Shown piece after piece: positions 8,581-16,551 of a DNA stretch of 64,000 nt. Origin of the DNA: JAVBRA01 sp031548435 (GTDB lineage: Bacteria; Bacteroidota; Bacteroidia; Bacteroidales; Rikenellaceae); the NCBI GenBank assembly GCA_031548435.1, contig JAVBRA010000006.1:62001-126000 (forward strand). Direction: 5' to 3'. The notes beneath the pieces were generated by a model. That model was not told the DNA's origin and ran no database searches. It worked only from the letters and a program-made list of their open reading frames with translations. Position 1 is the first letter of the stretch; each line of letters opens with the position of its first letter. The translations under genes and the position numbers were made by a program.

Positions 8581-10394
8581 AATACGTGCGCTTTGTTTCG
8601 GGGCTGATTGCGGTGGCGGGGTTGTTGGCAACCGTCATCGTCAATCATGCGGCCGAGACGCTGGAACAGTCGCGCTGGTTTCTGCAGGCGTCGGCCTTGC
8701 TTGCTGCGGTTTCGTTTCTGAACGCGGTGTTGTTCGGCGGGTGCCGCATTTCGCTTGTCGATTGCCTGGTGGTTGCCTTTGCGGGGTATGTGGTGTTCGG
8801 CTATTTCCATTCCGGGTCGGTGATGCCTGCCCGGTTGGCGGTGTTTTTACTGTTGGTGTCGGGGTATTTCGGTTTGCGGATCGTGTTTGCGTCCGGGAAG
8901 GCGATTATTCCATGTGCCATTTTACTTCTGTTGGCTGCCGGGGTATACGAGGCGTTTCTGGGATTTTCGCAACTGTACGGGTTTCGCTCGTCGAACCACC
9001 ATATATTCCGGATCACCGGCACGTTTTTCAATCCGGGACCTTACGGAGGATACCTCGCTGTTGTTCTTTCCGTTGCCGTCGGATACGCTGCAGCCAATTA
9101 TACGGACTGTGCAAAGAGGCTGGGGCAGCTTAAAAGTATAAAAGAGATTGACCAGCCGTTGGTTTTGTTCATTTGCTCGGTCGTTGCAACGATCGCATTG
9201 CTGCTGGTGCTGCCGGCGACCATGAGCCGGGCGGCGTGGCTGGCGCTTCTGGCCGCTGTTGCAGTGGCCTGTTTGATTGAATTGCCGGTATTCGGCCGAT
9301 TGAAACAAATCATCCGCAAGAATAAAAAACAGGCATTGATCGTGGGTGGGAGCGGCGTGCTGATCCTTGCCCTGCTCCTGATCGGGGTCTATTTTATGAA
9401 AAAAGATTCTGCCGACGGACGCCTGCTGATGTGGAAGATATCGGCCGGGGCGATGGCTGACCATCCGGTGCTCGGCGTGGGTATGGGCTATTTCCCGGGG
9501 GCGTATGCCGACAAACAGGCCGAATATTTTTCCGTTCCCCGCAGTCAGACCGAGACGCTTGTGGCCGGATGCCCCGAATACGGGTTTAACGAATACCTGC
9601 AAATGGGCGTGGAGTTCGGGCTGGCGGGGTTGCTGCTGTTTCTGTCCATCGCGGGGCTGGTTCTGTGGAACCTGATAAAAAGCGGTGGCTATCGGCGTTA
9701 CTTTGCATACGGACTGATTGCGTTGCTGGCGTTTGCGTTTTTTTCGTATCCGTTCAGCCTGTTGCCGTTTTTGATCCTGTCGGTGATGTTCTTTGCTGCC
9801 GGAGGTGGGGCCCCTGCGCTTTCGGGGCCGCGGTGGGGCAGGATGTTTTTTATTGTTGCCGCCGTCGCTTCGGTGGTTCTGAACATCTTTATCCAAAGAG
9901 GGCAAAAGTCATTTTTTGAAGCGCACAGGGAATACCGTACGGTTCGCATGTTCTATAATATGGAGCATTACCAGCAGGCCGAAGAGGGGTACAAAGAGTT
10001 GTATCCGGCCATGAGGGGCAGCTATAAGTACCTGTTCGAGTATGGCCATGCCCTCAATAAATTGGGGCGGTACCGCGAGAGCAACCGTTTGTTGGAACAG
10101 GGCGTGCGACTGAGTTCCGATCCCATGTTCCATAACATCATGGGCAACAATTATAAGGCGCTCGGGCAGCCGGACCGGGCGGAAGCGTGTTATCTGCGCG
10201 CGCACCGCATCGTTCCCGGCAGAATGTATCCGTTGTACCTGCTCGCGAAACTTTATGCCGAGACGGGACAGCGGGACAAGGGCCTCGAAATGGCCCGAAG
10301 GGTGCTGGAAACCGCCCCGAAAGTCCCATCGCCGGCAACCCGGGACATGCAGGACGAAATGGAGGCGCTTTTGAACTCCGATCAGAAGGAATAA
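8577..10394 (+). CDS. Wzy/O-antigen-ligase-like polytopic membrane protein with C-terminal TPRs
   Basis: This 605-residue protein has about 12 hydrophobic segments in its first 430 residues. The Wzy_C-type core includes LLMWKISAGAMADHPVLGVG and a segment around 336-343 (GFNEYLQM) followed by VEFGLAGLLLF. About residues 450-590 hold TPR-like helices (YNMEHYQQAEEGYKELYPAM; GHALNKLGRYRESNRLLEQG; YKALGQPDRAEACYLRAHRI). The family includes O-antigen ligases and PglL-type O-oligosaccharyltransferases. Their ligase motif usually has His just before the Asn; here that residue is Phe337, so classical ligase activity is doubtful. Its fusion to TPRs and translational coupling to an RND pump suggest a role in peptide modification or export rather than LPS. 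Function is inferred. Confidence 0.8.
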   Translation: MKYVRFVSGLIAVAGLLATVIVNHAAETLEQSRWFLQASALLAAVSFLNAVLFGGCRISLVDCLVVAFAGYVVFGYFHSGSVMPARLAVFLLLVSGYFGLRIVFASGKAIIPCAILLLLAAGVYEAFLGFSQLYGFRSSNHHIFRITGTFFNPGPYGGYLAVVLSVAVGYAAANYTDCAKRLGQLKSIKEIDQPLVLFICSVVATIALLLVLPATMSRAAWLALLAAVAVACLIELPVFGRLKQIIRKNKKQALIVGGSGVLILALLLIGVYFMKKDSADGRLLMWKISAGAMADHPVLGVGMGYFPGAYADKQAEYFSVPRSQTETLVAGCPEYGFNEYLQMGVEFGLAGLLLFLSIAGLVLWNLIKSGGYRRYFAYGLIALLAFAFFSYPFSLLPFLILSVMFFAAGGGAPALSGPRWGRMFFIVAAVASVVLNIFIQRGQKSFFEAHREYRTVRMFYNMEHYQQAEEGYKELYPAMRGSYKYLFEYGHALNKLGRYRESNRLLEQGVRLSSDPMFHNIMGNNYKALGQPDRAEACYLRAHRIVPGRMYPLYLLAKLYAETGQRDKGLEMARRVLETAPKVPSPATRDMQDEMEALLNSDQKE

Positions 10395-10407
10395 CAGATC
10401 TTTGTTG

Positions 10408-10415
10408 TATCTTTG
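10408..10415 (+). promoter_or_regulatory. Possible internal -7 box upstream of transglutaminase-like gene
   Basis: TATCTTTG matches TAnnTTTG 57 bp before ATG 10472, in the longest gap (77 bp) of the cassette. No clear TTTG lies 19-21 bp upstream, so this is only a weak candidate for an internal promoter. Confidence 0.3.
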
Positions 10416-10471
10416 AGGATGAACCTTGTTGTTCCCGGAGAGCGGAGGGGTGCGTAATTTGAATTGAGCGT

Positions 10472-12346
10472 ATGAAAAAACATTACTTTTTTCGGTTGTT
10501 GTTTGTTGTGCCACTGGTGTTGATCTCGTGTGCCGATCATTCGCGGAAATTGCAACAGGCGTTGAATCATAGCAATGAGAATCGTTCCGAGTTAGAAAAA
10601 GTGCTGCAATATTATTCTGCGAGCGAGGGCGACAGTCTGAAGTTACGGGCAGCGGAATTTCTGATTGCGAACATGCCGGGGCACTTCACTCTGGGAGGGG
10701 AATACATGGATAACTTCGTACGCGCAATCGACTCATTGTATGGCAACGAGCCGCATTTCAAACGGCGCACCATGTACCTTGCTCCGTTCGATTACCCGAT
10801 GGTCGCCAATAGCCTTGAAATACAAGAAGACATTAAAGCCGTTTCGGCCGATTACCTGATTCGCAGCATCGACCGCTCGTTCGAGGTGTGGGAACAATGT
10901 CCGTGGCTGCGGGAACTGGGCTGGGATGACTTCTGCGAGTACCTTCTGCCGTACCGCATCTGGCACGAGCCGCTGGACAACTGGAAGGATTCGACAACGG
11001 TGGGCGACGCCATTGCGGCCGAGGTCGCTTTCTACCGCGATGCCGCTACTCGCATATCGATTGCCAAGCAGGTGGTCAAGGATAAGTTTTTCACCGATCC
11101 GGGGCAGATGGTCGACTTTGCGATGCCAGATCCGCGGATGGAGGACTACTGGTACGATTGCGTCCCGATCGCCCTGTACGAGGTGGCGGGGTTGCGTTCG
11201 GCAGGGATTCCGGCGGCCATCGACTATGTGCCGTTTCTGCCCAGCCTCGATCACCGGCATTACTGGCCCGTGATGATCGACCCGAAGTATCCGAACGGGA
11301 TGACTACGGAATATGTCTATCCCGACCTGGCGAAGGTGTTGCGCAAGACGTTCTCGGGCAATCCGGTTCCGGAGGCGGGCCGAAGTGAGTATGTTCCGCA
11401 GATATTGTCCGATCCGTTCGGCCGGGATGTGACGGAGAAATATGTCGCTGTTTCGGATATCGAGATCAAGCCGCAAATCACAGGCAAAAAACCGAAATAC
11501 GTTTACCTGGCCGTGTTCAACGACCGTCAATGGCAACCGGTGTGGTGGGCGGAACTCAAAGGGCGGAAAGCGACCTTCACCAAGATGGGCCGTTCGGTGA
11601 TGTACCTGCCGGTTTATTACCGGGGGCTGGAGGAACTGCCTTGTGGCTGGCCGTTTTCGGTCGATTATCAGGGACGCCGGACGACCTATGTTCCGGACAC
11701 GGTTCATACGCAAACCATGACGCTTACCCGCAAGTTCCCGGCGGATTATTTCTACAAGGGTATGTGGAATCGGGGATTGGAAGGTTCGCATATGGAAGCG
11801 TCCAACGATAAAAACTTCAAGACAGCCGATACGATCTTCGTTGTCGGCAAAAACCCGCTGATGGATGCGCAGGTTGTGCCGGTGAGTACGGATAAAAAAT
11901 ACCGCTACTGGCGTTATGTGACAAATACTGACAAAAGCTATCTGGCCGAGCTGTCGTTTTACGACGCTCAAGGGAGTGAAATCCCGCTGGGGCCGGATAG
12001 GTTGTTCAACGCAGAGGCGAATGCAGTCAAGATGTACGACAAAGACCCTTTGACCTTCGGGAAGATCAATATGTGGGTCGGTTTTGACTTTGGCGCTCCG
12101 GTGGCGGTCGGCCGGATCGGGTACACCCCCCGCACCGATATGAACGGCGTTTATCCGGGCGACACTTACGAGTTGTTGTACTGGGGTTCCGATGGCTGGG
12201 TGTCGATGGGGCGGAAGGTTGCTTCAGACTACTCTATTGAGTATGAAAATGCCCCCTCGAACGCCGTTTATTGGCTCCGGAACCTGACCGAAGGCGAAGA
12301 AGAACGGATATTTACCTATGATGAGGGAACTGTAAGGTTCTGGTAG
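10472..12346 (+). CDS. Transglutaminase-like lipoprotein with C-terminal discoidin-like domain
   Basis: This 624-residue protein has a lipoprotein signal ending at Cys20 (LVLISC). The middle part carries a papain-fold/transglutaminase-like core: D-C230 in WYDCVPIALYEVAGLRSAGI, H263 in DHRHYWPV, and D270. This Cys-His-Asp order and spacing is typical of the superfamily. The C-terminal ~200 residues (KKYRYWRYVTNTDKSYLAEL ... GFDFGAPVAVGRIGY) resemble an F5/8-type carbohydrate-binding fold. Bacterial members include peptidases and crosslinking enzymes, so activity cannot be told from sequence. It lies between the Wzy-like gene and signal peptidase (5-bp gap to the latter), so a maturation or crosslinking step on the exported product is a reasonable guess. 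Confidence 0.75.
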   Translation: MKKHYFFRLLFVVPLVLISCADHSRKLQQALNHSNENRSELEKVLQYYSASEGDSLKLRAAEFLIANMPGHFTLGGEYMDNFVRAIDSLYGNEPHFKRRTMYLAPFDYPMVANSLEIQEDIKAVSADYLIRSIDRSFEVWEQCPWLRELGWDDFCEYLLPYRIWHEPLDNWKDSTTVGDAIAAEVAFYRDAATRISIAKQVVKDKFFTDPGQMVDFAMPDPRMEDYWYDCVPIALYEVAGLRSAGIPAAIDYVPFLPSLDHRHYWPVMIDPKYPNGMTTEYVYPDLAKVLRKTFSGNPVPEAGRSEYVPQILSDPFGRDVTEKYVAVSDIEIKPQITGKKPKYVYLAVFNDRQWQPVWWAELKGRKATFTKMGRSVMYLPVYYRGLEELPCGWPFSVDYQGRRTTYVPDTVHTQTMTLTRKFPADYFYKGMWNRGLEGSHMEASNDKNFKTADTIFVVGKNPLMDAQVVPVSTDKKYRYWRYVTNTDKSYLAELSFYDAQGSEIPLGPDRLFNAEANAVKMYDKDPLTFGKINMWVGFDFGAPVAVGRIGYTPRTDMNGVYPGDTYELLYWGSDGWVSMGRKVASDYSIEYENAPSNAVYWLRNLTEGEEERIFTYDEGTVRFW

Positions 12347-12351
12347 GTGAA

Positions 12352-13242
12352 ATGAAAAAAAGAGTGAAACATATCGTGCTGAAGACCCTGGAATATGCCT
12401 CCTGGGGCGTGATCGTATACACCTTGCTGATGGTGCTGTATCACGGCAGCCGGGTGTTTTTGTGGGATCAATTTATCATCCCCACCCAATCGATGGAACC
12501 GACGCTTATTCCCGGCGACCGGATCGTGGTCAATAAACTGATTTTCGGAGGACGGATTTATAAAAGCCTTGATTTCGATAAAGATACGCCGATGGAATCT
12601 TGGCGGATGTCGGGTTTCAGAAAAATAAAACCGAACGATGTGGTGGTGTTCAACTACGCCTACGGGTATGGCGGGCATAAGATCGCGTTCGAGATCAATT
12701 TCGTTTACGCCAAACGATGCATCGGGACACCCGGCGACAGTGTGTCGATCGTAAATGGGTTTTACAGGAACAACCGCTTCGGCGGCGATTTGGGGTATAT
12801 ACCGGCTGAAAGGCAGCTGGCGTCAATGCCCGACAGCCTCATCGACGACGGGTTGCTGCACACCATCCCGTTCGATAAGAAGAACTACGGCTGGACGATC
12901 AAAAACATGGGCCCGCTCTATGTTCCCCGCGCAGGAGGGCGCGTTGCGCTCGACAGTATCAGCTGCAAGCTGTACAAAGATCTGATCGAGTTTGAGACGG
13001 GAGAGCCGCTGGAGGTCACTGACCAAGGAGTGGCCCTCGGCGGGCGTCCGGCGGGCGATTACGTTTTTAAGGGCAACTATTATTTCATGTGCGGCGACAA
13101 TGTCTTCAACTCCCAGGACGGGAGGTACGTGGGATTTGTGCCCGAAGAGTTTATCGTGGGAGTGGCTAAGTTTATCTCCTATTCCCGCGACCGGAGTACG
13201 GGGAAATTCAGGTGGGGCCGGTTTTGTGAAAAAATCAAATAG
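12352..13242 (+). CDS. lepB: Signal peptidase I (S26), cassette-encoded
   Basis: This 296-residue protein has one N-terminal membrane segment (about 14-32). The nucleophile Ser47 lies in PTQSMEPTLIPGDRIVV, and the general base Lys121 in YAKRCIGTPGDSV. The C-terminal box is GDNVFNSQDGRYVGFVPEE. All S26 boxes are present, so it should be active. Compared with short type I peptidases it carries a long insertion (about 130-215) between the Lys box and the final box. Because it lies inside the RND/TolC operon and opposite a precursor peptide, it may be dedicated to cleaving the NVEALA-type precursor rather than being the general housekeeping enzyme. That specialisation is inferred; another lepB copy would be expected elsewhere in the genome. 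Confidence 0.88.
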   Translation: MKKRVKHIVLKTLEYASWGVIVYTLLMVLYHGSRVFLWDQFIIPTQSMEPTLIPGDRIVVNKLIFGGRIYKSLDFDKDTPMESWRMSGFRKIKPNDVVVFNYAYGYGGHKIAFEINFVYAKRCIGTPGDSVSIVNGFYRNNRFGGDLGYIPAERQLASMPDSLIDDGLLHTIPFDKKNYGWTIKNMGPLYVPRAGGRVALDSISCKLYKDLIEFETGEPLEVTDQGVALGGRPAGDYVFKGNYYFMCGDNVFNSQDGRYVGFVPEEFIVGVAKFISYSRDRSTGKFRWGRFCEKIK

Positions 13243-13251
13243 TTTAAGGAT

Positions 13252-14733
13252 ATGCGTCGATTATTGACATTGTTTGTTTGTGCGGCATCGTTTTCCGTGT
13301 GTCCGGCAGCGCAGGGGCAGGCCGGCGGGCTTACCCTGGGCGACGTGATACGACTGGCCCAGCAAAAATCCATTGCGGGCATGGGGTACCGCAACATTTA
13401 CCGGTCGAACTACTGGCAGTACCGATCGTTTCAGGCCGACCGCCTTCCGTCGCTCAACTTCGGGGTGGGGCTGTTCGAGTTTGACCGCTCGTTGAGGTTG
13501 TTGCAGGATGCCCAGACCGGCCTGATGTCGTACATCGAGAACTACAACATGAACAACCAAGCCCGTCTGTCGATCAACCAGCGTGTGGCGGCCACCGGAG
13601 GCACGCTCTCGCTCTACTCTTCGCTGTCGCGGTTTGACCAATACGAGCCCGTGCGCGAGATCACTTACTACTCGCAGCCGGTGACCCTGTCGTATCTGCA
13701 ACCGCTTTGGTCGTTCAACCAAATGAAGTGGGATCAGAAACTCGAACCGCTCAAGTTCGAGAAAGCCAAAAAAGAGTACCTCGAATCGATGGAAAGCATC
13801 ACCATCAATGCCTCTTCCCTGTTCTGGGAGGTGGCCATCCAGCAGATCAATTATGATATCGCTCGGAAAAACTACGAGAACACGAAAAAGATGTACCAGA
13901 TCGCTTCCGAGCGGTTCAAGCTGGGGAGCGTCAAGAAAAACGACCTGCTGCAACTGGAACTGCGGATGTTCAACGACAGCATCGCCATCAACGACACCGA
14001 ACTCCAGCTTGTCAAGCAGAAGATGCAGCTCTGCTCTTATATCGGGTACAACGAGGACGATGATGTGAGGCTGAACCTCGATTATGCGCTGCCCGACGTG
14101 GCGATGGAGTACGGTAAAGTGCTTGAACTGTCGCTGAAAAACTCGTCGTTCCAGCTCAGTCAGCACATCGAAGACATGAGCGCCGACATGGCTATTGCCC
14201 AGGCCAGGGGGAACCGGCGCATCTCGGCCGAGGTGCATACCCGGTTCGGGTTGTCGAACAGTTCGAACGATATCGGAACCGTTTATAAAAATCCGCTGGA
14301 TCAGGAGGTGTTCGGTTTTTCGCTCGAAATGCCCATCATGGACTGGGGGATGGGAAAAGGCCGGGTGAGGATGGCCCAGTCGCGTGCCGAGGCGACAAAA
14401 AGCGGCATCATGCAGGCGCAGATCGACTATGAACAGGACATCCGCATCAAAGTGATCCAGTTCAACAACCAGAAACAGCAGTGCGAAATCGCCCGCCGGG
14501 CCAAGGAAATCGCAGACGAACGGTACGAAATCGTGCTGGAAGACTTTGCCCGCGGCACGGTGACGGTGACCGATTTCAATACGGCCCAATCCGAAAAAGA
14601 TGCTGCCAACCGAAACTATGTCAGTCAGTTGAGTAATTATTGGACGTACTATTTCACTTTGCGGAAAAAGATGCTTTACGACTTTATTTCGGGAACCGAT
14701 ATCTCGGCCGAGTTCGATAAAATCGTGGAGTAG
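13252..14733 (+). CDS. TolC-family outer-membrane efflux protein
   Basis: This 493-residue protein has a signal peptide (MRRLLTLFVCAASFSV ...) and the two long coiled-coil hairpin regions of TolC channels (about 165-240 and 370-460: IKVIQFNNQKQQCEIARRAK; YEIVLEDFARGTVTVTDFNT). The repeat signature LGSVKKNDLLQLELR and ARGTVTVTDFNTAQ appears in both halves. It is the last gene of the cassette (9 bp after lepB) and supplies the outer-membrane exit for the adaptor and two permeases upstream. A strong hairpin terminator follows at 14869-14905. Confidence 0.9.
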   Translation: MRRLLTLFVCAASFSVCPAAQGQAGGLTLGDVIRLAQQKSIAGMGYRNIYRSNYWQYRSFQADRLPSLNFGVGLFEFDRSLRLLQDAQTGLMSYIENYNMNNQARLSINQRVAATGGTLSLYSSLSRFDQYEPVREITYYSQPVTLSYLQPLWSFNQMKWDQKLEPLKFEKAKKEYLESMESITINASSLFWEVAIQQINYDIARKNYENTKKMYQIASERFKLGSVKKNDLLQLELRMFNDSIAINDTELQLVKQKMQLCSYIGYNEDDDVRLNLDYALPDVAMEYGKVLELSLKNSSFQLSQHIEDMSADMAIAQARGNRRISAEVHTRFGLSNSSNDIGTVYKNPLDQEVFGFSLEMPIMDWGMGKGRVRMAQSRAEATKSGIMQAQIDYEQDIRIKVIQFNNQKQQCEIARRAKEIADERYEIVLEDFARGTVTVTDFNTAQSEKDAANRNYVSQLSNYWTYYFTLRKKMLYDFISGTDISAEFDKIVE

Positions 14734-14868
14734 GGCGGTTGTTCCGGCTTGCGGTGCTGTTTATAGCGGGTTTTCGCGGACAACCTGTGAATCTGTCCGC
14801 CGGTGTCGTCGGGGCGGGCGCCGATCGGGAAGGCCGTGCAGGGGCAGATGGTTCCGGTTATGGTTATA

Positions 14869-14905
14869 AAAAAGCGTTCCCGCCTGAAAGGCGGGAACGC
14901 TTTTT
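14869..14905. terminator. Bidirectional terminator between tolC-like and araC genes
   Basis: A 16-bp perfect stem (14869-14884 with 14890-14905; core GCGTTCCCGCC) with a 5-nt loop is flanked by A-run and T-run. It can end the plus-strand export cassette and the minus-strand araC transcript, whose stop codon at 14904 lies on its edge. Confidence 0.85.
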
Positions 14906-15782
14906 ATCCGGTCGCGTTTTTCGAAGCCGATTGCGGCTCCTGTTGATAGATTTTCGGGGTGGTGCCGACTTCTTTCTTAAACATCCGGACAAAATACTCG
15001 GTGGAATTGAATCCGCACAAAAACGCGACTTCCTTGATCGATTGCCCGGTGTTGTGCAGCAGTTCCTTCGCTTTGCCGACGCGCAGGCTGTTGAGGTAGC
15101 CCAGGGGCGGCACGTTCATGTAGGCCGAGAACAGTTTGCGCAGGTAGCGTTCGCTGACGCCGCATTCGGCAGCTACGTCCCGGATGCTGATGTCGCTTGT
15201 GAACGAGGCGTTGAGTATGCCGACGGCCTTTGCCAGCGGCTCTTTTTGCAGAGGCCCCTCGGAGTGGGTGATGTGTCTGGAGATGAGCAACAACACCTCG
15301 GCGTAGTGCATGTAAACCAGCTCTTGGTGGAACTCGTTGCAGTCGGTCAGTTCGTCCACGATGCGCTGGATGGCCCTTGTAATGCGGATGTCGTTGATGA
15401 TCTTGATGTATTTGCGCCTGCCCGAGAGGATCTCCCTCAGGAACGACGGCTCCTCTTTCCCGGTGCTCCGGGCGATGGACGAGAAGACGTCAGGCATGAA
15501 TTCCAGCTGCATGATGGCCACCCCCGAAGGGCCCGGCATGAACGAGTGCACCGTGTCGGGGAATATGACCACCATCTGGTTCTGGGCCAGGGGCACGCTC
15601 TCGTTGCCGAAATTCATCACGCACGCTCCTTTGCGCACATAATTGATCTCGATGCGCCGGTGGCTGTGGGCATCGAAATTTTCGCCGGGACGGAACGATT
15701 TGAACCGGAATATCTGGGCCAGTTCCATCCGGCCCGGAACAGACAACGATTCTTTTATATGGTCGAGCAACGAGTTCATCAC
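14904..15782 (-). CDS. AraC-family transcriptional regulator
   Basis: This 292-residue protein has an N-terminal cupin-like sensor half (FDAHSHRRIEINYVRKGACV ... VVIFPDTVHSFMPG). Its C-terminal two-helix-turn-helix AraC domain is at about 185-285 (SIRDVAAECGVSERYLRKLF; IKEVAFLCGFNSTEYFVRMF). It lies just downstream of, and in the same direction as, the corrinoid methyltransferase operon, with its own -7 box at 15818-15825. It is likely the operon's regulator, responding to the methyl donor or a sugar; the ligand is unknown. Confidence 0.88.
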   Translation of the reverse strand: MMNSLLDHIKESLSVPGRMELAQIFRFKSFRPGENFDAHSHRRIEINYVRKGACVMNFGNESVPLAQNQMVVIFPDTVHSFMPGPSGVAIMQLEFMPDVFSSIARSTGKEEPSFLREILSGRRKYIKIINDIRITRAIQRIVDELTDCNEFHQELVYMHYAEVLLLISRHITHSEGPLQKEPLAKAVGILNASFTSDISIRDVAAECGVSERYLRKLFSAYMNVPPLGYLNSLRVGKAKELLHNTGQSIKEVAFLCGFNSTEYFVRMFKKEVGTTPKIYQQEPQSASKNATG

Positions 15783-15817
15783 CGTAAAGGCGCTTTCCGG
15801 CAGCGCGGAGAGACGAT

Positions 15818-15825
15818 CAAAGATA
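15818..15825 (-). promoter_or_regulatory. -7 box of the araC-type gene
   Basis: TATCTTTG on the minus strand fits TAnnTTTG in the 87-bp gap before the regulator; predicted start about 15811, 29 nt before ATG 15782. The -33 region is weak. Confidence 0.4.
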
Positions 15826-15869
15826 GTAAAAAAATCCGCGTCGCTGCCAACGGGGCGTTGCTGGGAGCG

Positions 15870-16550
15870 TCACACTCCCTTTTCCCGGTTGCGTTTGTAG
15901 CAGTTTTTGTAGCCGCACAGGTTGCAGGCGTATTCCTTGTGCGAAACGTCCCGGCCGATGCCGATCACCCCGCTGACCGATTTTATCGGGATCATCAGCG
16001 ACGACTCGGTGAGGATGATGCCGCAAACGGCCGGGGGCAGAAGCCCGAACAGCTGTTGTTGCTGGCCCACGTCCCAGCCGCAATAACCGGGGCTGAAGCG
16101 GTTGGTGTGCCGGAGCCCTTCGGGCGCAATGGCCTGCGACAGGGCTTCCTCCATCCGGTCGGCTGTGCGTTCGGCGACGATCGACCCGATTGAGTCGGCG
16201 ATGTACAGTTCCAGCATATCGCCTTTGCGTTTGAGTTCTTCAAGGTAGTCGTTGAACTCCGTCCCGGCCGTGGCGGCGAACAGCGCGAACCGCTGCGAGT
16301 CTTTCATCTGCGCGGCGATGATACGCCCGACGCCGAACACAACCCCGCCGACAGTGAGGCCATCCCGCGCGAGCTCCCCTTCGAACTGCTCGAAATAGAA
16401 ACAGGGCCGGGCGATGGCGCCGATATGTGCCATCACCTCCGCCACGCTTTCCGCAACATCGTCCCCCGGGACAGCCCCGCCATAACCGAGCGCGTCGTAC
16501 ACCCGGCCGAGCGACAGGCCGAGCGAATCGAAACCGACCGTTTGCCGCAT
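15870..16550 (-). CDS. MetH-activation-domain-like protein of corrinoid methyltransferase operon
   Basis: Start chosen at ATG 16550, one base after the stop of the upstream methyltransferase gene, giving 226 residues. The C-terminal half has the vitamin-B12-dependent methionine synthase activation signature (RFSPGYCGWDVGQQQQLFGLL; SLMIPIKSVSGVIGIG), which in MetH binds S-adenosylmethionine for reductive remethylation of inactive cobalamin. It ends in a Cys cluster C-x2-C-x4-C (CNLCGYKNC) that could bind metal or an Fe-S cluster. As the last gene of the methyltransferase operon it probably reactivates the oxidised corrinoid protein. No RACo-type ATP-dependent activase is present in the window. 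Homology is by motif. Confidence 0.8.
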   Translation of the reverse strand: MRQTVGFDSLGLSLGRVYDALGYGGAVPGDDVAESVAEVMAHIGAIARPCFYFEQFEGELARDGLTVGGVVFGVGRIIAAQMKDSQRFALFAATAGTEFNDYLEELKRKGDMLELYIADSIGSIVAERTADRMEEALSQAIAPEGLRHTNRFSPGYCGWDVGQQQQLFGLLPPAVCGIILTESSLMIPIKSVSGVIGIGRDVSHKEYACNLCGYKNCYKRNREKGV

Positions 16551-16551
16551 G

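Noticed and set aside
8577..10394. Calling this gene waaL (O-antigen ligase)
   Set aside because: The expected His is Phe337 and the context is an RND/TolC cassette, so no ligase symbol is justified.
10472..12346. Calling this a peptide crosslinking transglutaminase
   Set aside because: The triad fits a superfamily that also holds proteases and inactive members; activity cannot be deduced.
14739..16193. 484-codon plus-strand frame opposite araC and the MetH-like gene
   Set aside because: The minus-strand genes have full family motifs; this frame also runs through the terminator at 14869.
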